Positions 1 through 5,115 of a DNA stretch of 11,358 nt are shown piece after piece; position 1 is the first letter of the stretch; the number at the start of each line of letters is the position of its first letter. Source of the DNA: Gammaproteobacteria bacterium. Its GTDB lineage: Bacteria; Pseudomonadota; Gammaproteobacteria; Steroidobacterales; Steroidobacteraceae. The DNA is taken from positions 1-11,358 of the forward strand of contig JAURMS010000098.1 in the NCBI GenBank assembly GCA_030830595.1, in the 5' to 3' direction. Both the position numbers and the translations under genes were made by a program. The notes below the pieces were generated by a model. That model saw only the letters and a program-made list of their open reading frames with translations. It made no database searches and was not told the DNA's origin.

Positions 1-368
1 CCGGCCTCGGACTGACAGCCGACCATGCCACCGAGCGTGCGGATCATCCGGAGGATGTCCGCCACGCTGCGATGATTGAACACGTGGACCTCAATGCCGA
101 GCCTGACCAGCTCGGCAGCAATGTCGGCCTGAAGGTCTGAAAAGCCCAGAACGAGGTCAGGTCGAAGCGCCAGGATACGGTCGATCTTGGCGCTGGTGAA
201 AGCCGACACCCGGGGCTTTTCGCGCCGCGCCCGCGGCGGACGCACGGTGAAACCGGAGATCCCCACGATCCGCCAGTCCTGTCCCAGAAGGTACAGGGTC
301 TCGGTGGTTTCCTCGGTCAGGCAGACGATGCGCGAGGGATAACCGTCGCTGGCGGGGTGGTCGCTCAT
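1..368 (-). CDS. Cytoplasmic BtuF-like cobalamin/metal-binding protein, N-terminal part (runs off left edge)
   Basis: The minus-strand frame from the ATG at 366-368 stays open to base 1, giving 122 codons; the C-terminus lies outside the window. After a short polar start come RIVCLTEETTETLYLLG, a segment with GISGFTVRPP, then SAFTSAKIDRILALRPDLVLGFSD and VHVFNHRSVADIL. These are characteristic of the periplasmic-binding-protein fold of COG0614/PF01497 (BtuF/FhuD type). The subgroup usually labelled 'cobalamin-binding protein' or 'ABC transporter substrate-binding protein' has the same opening. There is no signal peptide: the first 20 residues are polar, so the protein is predicted to be cytoplasmic, which is odd for a transporter-binding fold. 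No transporter permease or ATPase is visible nearby. The ligand is unknown; cobalamin is only the family label. The gene is divergent from yihY and starts 8 nt after a TAGAGT hexamer. Family call is fairly sure, function is not. Confidence 0.85.
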   Translation of the reverse strand, partial: MSDHPASDGYPSRIVCLTEETTETLYLLGQDWRIVGISGFTVRPPRARREKPRVSAFTSAKIDRILALRPDLVLGFSDLQADIAAELVRLGIEVHVFNHRSVADILRMIRTLGGMVGCQSEA

Positions 369-376
369 GGCCTCGG

Positions 377-382
377 ACTCTA
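377..382 (-). promoter_or_regulatory. Putative -10 element for the BtuF-like gene (leaderless arrangement)
   Basis: On the minus strand TAGAGT ends 8 nt before the ATG at 368. A transcript starting at the usual distance from a sigma70 -10 box would begin at or within 2 nt of the start codon, leaving no room for a Shine-Dalgarno site. No good -35 is seen. Only a single-sequence inference, but it matches four other gene starts in the window. Confidence 0.4.
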
Positions 383-401
383 GCCGGCTCTCCGTCCGGC
401 G

Positions 402-407
402 TAAACT
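402..407 (+). promoter_or_regulatory. Putative -10 element for yihY (leaderless arrangement)
   Basis: TAAACT is followed by exactly 6 nt (TGGCCC) and then the yihY ATG at 414, so the A of ATG falls on the expected +1. The 45-bp divergent gap (369-413) holds this box and the opposing TAGAGT at 377-382; the two polymerase footprints would overlap. No convincing -35 is present. There is no purine-rich ribosome-binding site before the ATG. Confidence 0.45.
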
Positions 408-413
408 TGGCCC

Positions 414-1742
414 ATGGACCTCGAGTTGCATCCCCTCGCCCGCCTGGAACGCTGGCTGTTCGAGTCGCCGCCCGGACCGGCCAGCCAGCCGTTGGCAGGC
501 CTGGTGACTGCGCTGCGCTTTCCCTACGCCCTGCTTCGCGACCTGTGGCGCGGCGAACTGAACCTGCGGGCCATGGGGCTGGTTTACACCACCTTGCTCT
601 CCATCGTCCCGCTGCTGGCGCTCGCCTTTGCGGTCCTCAAGGCCTTCGGTTTGCACCGCGAACTGCAGCCATTGCTTAAGGACGCGCTGGCGCCCGCCGG
701 TCCTGGCGCCGAGGCCACCTCCAGCCAGGTCATCGCCTTCGTCGACAACGTCCACAGCGGCGTGCTGGGTGGAATCGGACTGGCCCTCTTGGTCTACACC
801 GCCATCACGGCAGTCCAGAAGGTTGAGGCCAGCTTCAACTTCGCCTGGCATGTCACCGAGAGCCGCAGCCTGCTGCGGCGCATCGGCGAGTACCTGGCGA
901 TGCTGACCTTCGGCCCGGTCTTCCTGGCGGTAGTGATGGCCTTGTTCGCTGCCGCGGCGGACACCCGCCTCGCGCACTGGCTGGGGGGACACGCCCCCTT
1001 CGACCTGCTGTTGTCGGGAGCCGGCGCGCTCGCGCCCTACCTGCTGGTGATCGTTGTGTTCTCGGCGCTGTATTACTGGGTACCCAATACCCGGGTCCGG
1101 CCGCTGGCCGCCCTGGCAGGCGGCGCCGCCGGAGGCCTGCTCTGGTCTGGCGCCGGACTGCTGTTCGCCGAACTGCTGTTCGCCTCCGCCCGCATGGTGG
1201 CGATCTATGCGGGCTTTGCCCTGTTCCTGGTGACCCTGGTATGGATCTACGTCAGCTGGGTCACCCTGCTGGTCGGCGCCCAGCTGTCTTTCTATGTCCA
1301 GAACCCGCGCTACCTGCGTGTGGGTCGCGCGCCCCTGAGCCTGACCACCCAGTTGCGGGAACGACTGGCCTTGTCGGTGATGGTGCTGGTAGGCCGCGCC
1401 TTCCGCGATGGAAGGCCCGGCTGGAGTGAACGGGCCCTCGCCGATCGCCTGGAAATCCCGGGGGCAGCCCTCACCGAGGTGATGGACCCGCTGGAACGGC
1501 GGGGACTCCTGATGGCCGGCAAGCAGGGGCAGGTACTGCCGGGTCGTGCCCTCGACCGCATCTACATCCGGGAGGTGATCGCCGCAGTCCGCGAGGAGGC
1601 GGGGAGCGAAACGGCGGTGGTGGCCGAGGCACGGACCGATCCCGTCGCCGACCGGCTAGCCGCAGCCATGGAGGCGGCGCTTGAGGGGCAGTTGGCTGGC
1701 CTCAACCTGCGCAGCCTGGTGGAATCCTCCGGCGAGTCCTGA
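414..1742 (+). CDS. yihY: YihY/BrkB-family inner-membrane protein with C-terminal cytoplasmic extension
   Basis: The 442-residue product is a polytopic membrane protein of the YihY/BrkB (PF03631) family. I count about six hydrophobic segments at residues 53-78, 116-135, 160-182, 203-224, 232-256 and 265-297. Family hallmarks include LVYTTLLSIVPLLALAFAV near 56-74, YWVPNTRVR at 221-229 and LVWIYVSWVTLLVGAQLSFY at 275-294. E. coli YihY is about 290 residues; here roughly 140 residues follow the last membrane segment. That tail contains a winged-helix-like stretch (SERALADRLEIPG ... LERRGLL, about 338-366). The same long form is found in several proteobacteria. The old RNase BN assignment for this family is wrong; the true role (envelope function or transport) is unresolved. 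The start is chosen because of the -10-like box placed just upstream. It ends 2 bp from the convergent pmbA stop. A cytoplasmic regulatory role for the tail is inference. Confidence 0.9.
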   Translation: MDLELHPLARLERWLFESPPGPASQPLAGLVTALRFPYALLRDLWRGELNLRAMGLVYTTLLSIVPLLALAFAVLKAFGLHRELQPLLKDALAPAGPGAEATSSQVIAFVDNVHSGVLGGIGLALLVYTAITAVQKVEASFNFAWHVTESRSLLRRIGEYLAMLTFGPVFLAVVMALFAAAADTRLAHWLGGHAPFDLLLSGAGALAPYLLVIVVFSALYYWVPNTRVRPLAALAGGAAGGLLWSGAGLLFAELLFASARMVAIYAGFALFLVTLVWIYVSWVTLLVGAQLSFYVQNPRYLRVGRAPLSLTTQLRERLALSVMVLVGRAFRDGRPGWSERALADRLEIPGAALTEVMDPLERRGLLMAGKQGQVLPGRALDRIYIREVIAAVREEAGSETAVVAEARTDPVADRLAAAMEAALEGQLAGLNLRSLVESSGES

Positions 1743-1744
1743 GC

Positions 1745-3091
1745 CTAGCCGCCGGCAATCGTCATCGGCGCAAGCAGGATGGACGGGGCGCGGATCGACC
1801 CGCGGCGGTCGGTGTCGGTACCGATCGCCTGGACACCCCGGAGCATGTCGGCCAGGTTTCCAGCGATGGTCATTTCCTGGACCGCGTGCGCCACCTCGCC
1901 CCCTTCCACCCAGAAACCCGCCACCCCGCGCGAATAGTCGCCGGTCACGAGGTTCACGCCCTGGCCCATCATCTCGGTGACCAGGAGCCCCTGGCCCATC
2001 CGTCGCAGCAAGTCTTCGAAGGAATGCCCCTCTCCTTCCAGCTCCAGGTTGCGGACCCCACCTGCGTTGGCGGTCGTCTCCAGGCCCAGCTTGCGGGCGG
2101 AATACGCGCTCAGCACATAGCGCTCCAGCCTGCCGTGCTGGACCAGCACGCTGTCCGCGGTCGCCACCCCATCGTTGTCGAAGGGCGCGGACCCGGGCTC
2201 TCCCCTCAGGAGCGGGTGCTCGGTGAGTCCCAGCCACTCTGGCAGCACCTGCTGACCCATGGCACCGCACAGGAAGGAGCTCTTGCGGTACTGGGCGCCA
2301 CCGCGCACGGCGGCGACCAGATGGCCGACCAGGCCGCGGGCCTGCTCGGCAGCAAACAGCACCGGGGCCTCGCGAGTGGACAACTGGCGTGCACCCAATC
2401 TGGCCAGGACGCGAGTGGCTGCCCGGCGGCCCACGCTCTCCGCATCTTCGAGCCGGGCGGGATCCCGGGCGCTGCTGTACCAATGATCCCGGTGCATGTC
2501 GTCGCCCTGGCCGGCCATGACCACGCAGGACAGGCTGTGGGAAGACGAGGGGTAACCCACCAGCAGGCCGTGGCTGTTGCCATAGACGCGACGCCCGACG
2601 TGCGTGCCGACCGAACCGCCGTCGGTGTTGGTGATGCGATCGTCAGAGCCCAGCGCCGCCGACTCGACGCGCCTGGCAATCTCGATGGCCTGCTCGGCAT
2701 CAAGCGCCCAGGGGTGACAGAGACCGAGATCCGGCACCTCTCGGACCATGCGCTCGGCAGGCGCGAGACCCGCATAGTCGTCGCTGGCCGTGAACCGCGC
2801 GATGGAAAGGGCCTTGCGAACGGTCTCGCAGACCGCCGCCCGGCCAAGGTCCGCCGTACTGGCCGAGCCCTGCCGACCCTCGACGTAAACCGTGATCCCG
2901 ATGCCCCGGTCGCGCTGGTACTCCAGTGATTCGACCTCGCCCTTCCTGACCGTGACCGAGAGCCCGCGGGAGACGCTGGCCGCAGCTTCCGCCTGATCGG
3001 CACCCCCGCGGCGGGCCTCCTCCAGCGCATGGCTAACCGCCTGCTCGAGCAGGTCCTGGTCCGGTGTACGACTGGCGGTGAGTTGGGGCAT
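1745..3091 (-). CDS. pmbA: PmbA/TldE, metalloprotease subunit (non-catalytic partner of TldD)
   Basis: The 448-residue product is the usual size for PmbA/TldE (E. coli about 450) and is recognisable along its whole length. Hallmarks are GITVYVEGRQGSAS near 65-78, RITNTDGGS at about 157-165, YGNSHGLLVGY, YRKSSFL, SAYSARKLGLET, NAGGVRNLELEG, VTGDYSRGVAGFWVEGG, MTIAGNLADMLRGV and the C-terminal MTIAGG. It lacks the HExxxH zinc motif; at the equivalent region it reads EQARGLVGHL. This fits known TldD/TldE biology, in which TldD holds the metal and TldE shapes the proteolytic chamber. In E. coli the pair processes microcin B17 precursor and degrades the CcdA antitoxin; neither substrate is seen here, so a peptide-clearing role is inferred. 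The gene is divergent from yjgA, the same neighbour as in E. coli. The ATG is favoured because a TAGAAT box lies exactly 6 nt upstream. Confidence 0.96.
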   Translation of the reverse strand: MPQLTASRTPDQDLLEQAVSHALEEARRGGADQAEAAASVSRGLSVTVRKGEVESLEYQRDRGIGITVYVEGRQGSASTADLGRAAVCETVRKALSIARFTASDDYAGLAPAERMVREVPDLGLCHPWALDAEQAIEIARRVESAALGSDDRITNTDGGSVGTHVGRRVYGNSHGLLVGYPSSSHSLSCVVMAGQGDDMHRDHWYSSARDPARLEDAESVGRRAATRVLARLGARQLSTREAPVLFAAEQARGLVGHLVAAVRGGAQYRKSSFLCGAMGQQVLPEWLGLTEHPLLRGEPGSAPFDNDGVATADSVLVQHGRLERYVLSAYSARKLGLETTANAGGVRNLELEGEGHSFEDLLRRMGQGLLVTEMMGQGVNLVTGDYSRGVAGFWVEGGEVAHAVQEMTIAGNLADMLRGVQAIGTDTDRRGSIRAPSILLAPMTIAGG

Positions 3092-3097
3092 CGAGGA

Positions 3098-3103
3098 ATT
3101 CTA
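3098..3103 (-). promoter_or_regulatory. Putative -10 element for pmbA (leaderless arrangement)
   Basis: Minus-strand TAGAAT (5 of 6 match to TATAAT) ends 6 nt before the pmbA ATG, so the expected +1 is the A of the start codon at 3091. No -35 match is seen 16-18 bp upstream, where the sequence is part of yjgA. It lies only 15 bp from the opposing TAGCAT box of yjgA, so the two promoters should compete for polymerase. Confidence 0.5.
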
Positions 3104-3115
3104 GCCGAGCGCGCG

Positions 3116-3124
3116 TGCTAGCAT
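3116..3124 (+). promoter_or_regulatory. Putative extended -10 element for yjgA
   Basis: TGC-TAGCAT matches an extended -10 (TGn followed by a TAnnnT hexamer, 3119-3124). Its last two bases overlap an in-frame ATG at 3123. The expected +1 is 3131, one base before a second in-frame ATG at 3132. If correct, the transcript cannot contain the first ATG, so the element decides the yjgA start. Confidence 0.4.
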
Positions 3125-3131
3125 GCCTTCC

Positions 3132-3485
3132 ATGCGACGTCGTCTGCTGCCCGGAGAAACCGAGCCGCCGAGCAAGGGAAGCCTCAAGCGCGGAGCGCTC
3201 GAAATCCGCTCGCTGGCCGAGCGCCTCGCCGCACCGGGCGGTGCGCGCTGGGATGCGCCCCTGGAATTACCCGACAACGTCACCGATGCGCTGGCCATGG
3301 CGAGACGGCTGCCTGCCGGCTCCGCTCGGGCGAGGCAGGTCGGCTACGTGGCCAAGCTGCTGCGCAAGCTGGACGGCGAGGCGATCCACCGTCGGATGCA
3401 GGAACTCGAGGACGAACACCGCCTAGAGGCTCGCAAGCACCAGCGGGGTGCCGCAGACGGGCCGCATGGTAAAATCGAGCCATGA
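3132..3485 (+). CDS. yjgA: YjgA/DarP-family (DUF615) ribosome maturation protein, C-terminally short
   Basis: The product is 117 residues (120 if the in-frame ATG at 3123 is used). It aligns by eye to the N-terminal part of YjgA/DarP: KGSLKRGALEIRSLAERLA, a WDAPLELPDNVTDALAMARR helix, then RQVGYVAKLLRKLDGEAIH. YjgA associates with 50S precursors and aids late large-subunit assembly; E. coli YjgA is about 183 residues. Here the similarity stops after the MQELEDEH helix, and about 60 residues (the C-terminal helical bundle) are missing. They are not found in either other forward frame before purE, so a recent frameshift is unlikely. The last codons (HGKIEP) coincide with the purE promoter, and the TGA overlaps the purE ATG. 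I chose 3132 because the -10-like TAGCAT ends just before it. Adjacency to pmbA supports the identity. Whether the short form works is unknown. Confidence 0.8.
   Translation: MRRRLLPGETEPPSKGSLKRGALEIRSLAERLAAPGGARWDAPLELPDNVTDALAMARRLPAGSARARQVGYVAKLLRKLDGEAIHRRMQELEDEHRLEARKHQRGAADGPHGKIEP
3467..3475 (+). promoter_or_regulatory. Putative extended -10 element for purEK (inside yjgA)
   Basis: TGG-TAAAAT is a strong extended -10 match (TGn at 3467-3469, hexamer 3470-3475, 5 of 6 to TATAAT). Exactly 6 nt separate it from the purE ATG at 3482, so A of ATG is the expected +1 and the purEK mRNA would be leaderless. The element lies within the last codons of yjgA. No PurR-like operator was recognised around it. 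Confidence 0.55.
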
Positions 3486-3970
3486 GCGCGCTCGTCGGCG
3501 TGGTGATGGGATCGAAGTCTGACTGGGACACCATGCAGGTCTGCGTGGAGCGGCTGGGCGCGCTGGGCATCGACCATGAAACCCGCGTCGTCTCGGCGCA
3601 CCGTACCCCGGACCTGCTGTTCGACTATGCCGCATCCGCGCGGGGGCGGGGCCTCGAGCTGATCATCGCAGGTGCTGGAGGCGCGGCCCACTTGCCCGGC
3701 ATGTTGGCGGCCAAGACCTCGCTGCCGATCATCGGGGTGCCGGTGCGTTCCTCGGCGCTCAGCGGCCTCGATTCACTGCTGTCGATCGTCCAGATGCCGG
3801 CCGGCATCCCGGTCGCAACGGTGGCCATCGGGCCCGCTGGAGCCGCCAACGCGGCCCTGCTCGCCGCCTCCATCCTCGGGCTGCGCTACCCGGCCATTGC
3901 CGAGGCACTCGAGGCCTTCCGCAGCCGACAGACCGCAGACGTGCTCGCGAGCCCAGACCCGCGTCCATGA
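3482..3970 (+). CDS. purE: PurE, class I N5-carboxyaminoimidazole ribonucleotide mutase
   Basis: The 162-residue protein is full length for class I PurE. It converts N5-CAIR to CAIR (4-carboxy-AIR) in de novo purine synthesis, in the cytoplasm, as a homo-octamer in characterised homologues. Visible motifs are the phosphate/ribose-binding MGSKSDWDTM (9-18), SAHRTPD (38-44) with the catalytic histidine H40 (E. coli H45), AGAGGAAHLPGMLAAKT (63-79), GVPVRSSALSGLDSLLSIVQMP (85-106 region) and GIPVATVAIG (108-117). The presence of purK directly downstream confirms the bacterial two-enzyme route rather than a direct AIR carboxylase. The start overlaps the yjgA stop (ATGA) and sits 6 nt after a TAAAAT box. 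The stop overlaps the purK start by 4 bp, implying translational coupling. Confidence 0.98.
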   Translation: MSALVGVVMGSKSDWDTMQVCVERLGALGIDHETRVVSAHRTPDLLFDYAASARGRGLELIIAGAGGAAHLPGMLAAKTSLPIIGVPVRSSALSGLDSLLSIVQMPAGIPVATVAIGPAGAANAALLAASILGLRYPAIAEALEAFRSRQTADVLASPDPRP

Positions 3971-5058
3971 GCACACTGATCGGGGTGCTGGGGGCCGGTC
4001 AGCTGGGCCGCATGCTGGCCCTTGCCGGCCTGCCCATGGGGTTGGGATTCCGCTTCTTCGACAGCAACCCGGAGGCGACGGCGGGCCAGCTGGCCCCCTT
4101 GGTGGTCGGTCGCTTCGACGATGCCGATGCGCTCGCCGGCTTCGCGCGCGGCGTCGACGTGGTGACTTACGACTGGGAGAACGTGCCGGTGACCAGCGTG
4201 CGCGAAGTCGCCCGGCATGCGCGGGCCCTGCCCTCCGCCCGGGCGCTCGCCGCAGCCCAGGACCGACTCACGGAGAAGCGTCTGTTGGCCCGGGTAGGCA
4301 TGCGGGTGGCGCCGCACGCGCGGGTCGACTCGCTGGATCAATTACGCGCTGCGGCCGCCGAGGTGGGACTGCCCGGACTCCTCAAGACCCGACGCCTCGG
4401 CTACGACGGCAAGGGCCAGGTCGTCATCAGGCGCGAGGCCGAGCTGGAGCCCGCCCTCGCCTCGCTGGGCGGTCGCAACCTGGTCTACGAAGGCATGATC
4501 CCCTTCGAGCGAGAGGTCTCGCTGGTGGCGGTACGCAGCCGGCGGGGCGAAACGCGGTTCTATCCACTGACGGAAAACCGCCACCGGGAAGGAATCCTCA
4601 GGGAGTCGCGGGCGCCCTGGCAGGCCCCCGGATTGCAGCGCGCTGCTGAGAGACAGGTCGGCCAGCTGCTTGAGCATCTCCGCTACGTCGGCGTACTCTG
4701 CGTGGAGTTCTTCGTCCATGACGGACGCCTGGTGGCCAACGAATTCGCGCCCAGGGTGCACAACTCCGGGCATTGGACCATCGAGGGCGCACGCACCAGC
4801 CAGTTCGAAAATCACCTGCGGGCAATCCTCGGCTGGCCCCTGGGGGATACCGCTGCGGTCGGCCACGCCCTGATGGTCAACTGCATCGGCAGCATGCCCA
4901 GGCCCGACCTGACCCTCACCCTGCCCGGCGTTCACCACCACGACTATCACAAGGCGCCCCGCGAAGGTCGCAAGGTGGGCCACGTGAACTGGGTGGCCGA
5001 CAGTCCCGTACGGCGCGAGGCCATCGCCCGCAAGCTGGCGGATTACGTCGCATCCTGA
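3967..5058 (+). CDS. purK: PurK, N5-carboxyaminoimidazole ribonucleotide synthase (ATP-grasp)
   Basis: The 363-residue ATP-grasp enzyme makes N5-CAIR from AIR, bicarbonate and ATP, the substrate of PurE. The N-terminal Rossmann-like part opens with GVLGAGQLGRMLALAG (6-21); TYDWENVP at 67-74 replaces the more usual YEFENV. The ATP-grasp core has LLKTRRLGYDGKGQ (138-151), YEGMIPFEREVSLVAVRS (174-191), YPLTENRHREGIL (199-211) and the metal/phosphate site CVEFFV (E247) plus NEFAPRVHNSGHWTIEG (E259, N266, H269). TSQFENHLRAILG (278-289) and the C-terminal GVHHHDYHKAPREGRKVGHV are also typical. The start ATG overlaps the purE TGA as ATGA and has no ribosome-binding site of its own, so reinitiation is likely. 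No odd features apart from minor motif variants. Confidence 0.97.
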   Translation: MSTLIGVLGAGQLGRMLALAGLPMGLGFRFFDSNPEATAGQLAPLVVGRFDDADALAGFARGVDVVTYDWENVPVTSVREVARHARALPSARALAAAQDRLTEKRLLARVGMRVAPHARVDSLDQLRAAAAEVGLPGLLKTRRLGYDGKGQVVIRREAELEPALASLGGRNLVYEGMIPFEREVSLVAVRSRRGETRFYPLTENRHREGILRESRAPWQAPGLQRAAERQVGQLLEHLRYVGVLCVEFFVHDGRLVANEFAPRVHNSGHWTIEGARTSQFENHLRAILGWPLGDTAAVGHALMVNCIGSMPRPDLTLTLPGVHHHDYHKAPREGRKVGHVNWVADSPVRREAIARKLADYVAS

Positions 5059-5078
5059 CGCCCGGCCTGGGTCGGGTA

Positions 5079-5087
5079 TGCTAGCGT
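5079..5087 (+). promoter_or_regulatory. Putative extended -10 element upstream of the ATPase-FHA gene
   Basis: In the 57-bp gap between purK and the ATPase gene (5059-5115), TGC-TAGCGT resembles the extended -10 seen before yjgA (TGC-TAGCAT). It lies 28 nt before the ATG at 5116, so this transcript would have a leader of about 22 nt, unlike the other first genes here. No clear Shine-Dalgarno site is visible in that leader. Confidence 0.35.
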
Positions 5088-5115
5088 CCGGATTGGCGTC
5101 CACGACACGGCAGCC

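Noticed and set aside
384..400. Inverted repeat GCCGG / CCGGC in the divergent gap before yihY
   Set aside because: A 5-bp GC-only stem of this kind is expected by chance in DNA of this composition; no known operator was recognised.
1886..2929. A 347-codon open frame on the plus strand, antisense to pmbA
   Set aside because: It lies wholly within a clearly conserved pmbA and its translation shows no recognisable domain; long antisense frames are expected in GC-rich coding DNA.
3672..4649. A 325-codon plus-strand frame across purE and purK
   Set aside because: Purely out-of-frame translation of two conserved enzymes, Arg/Pro/Ser rich, with no ribosome-binding site or domain.
5059..5115. Search for a small RNA, riboswitch or terminator in the purK-ATPase gap
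   Set aside because: The gap is only 57 bp; apart from the TGC-TAGCGT box I see no stable hairpin or T-run.
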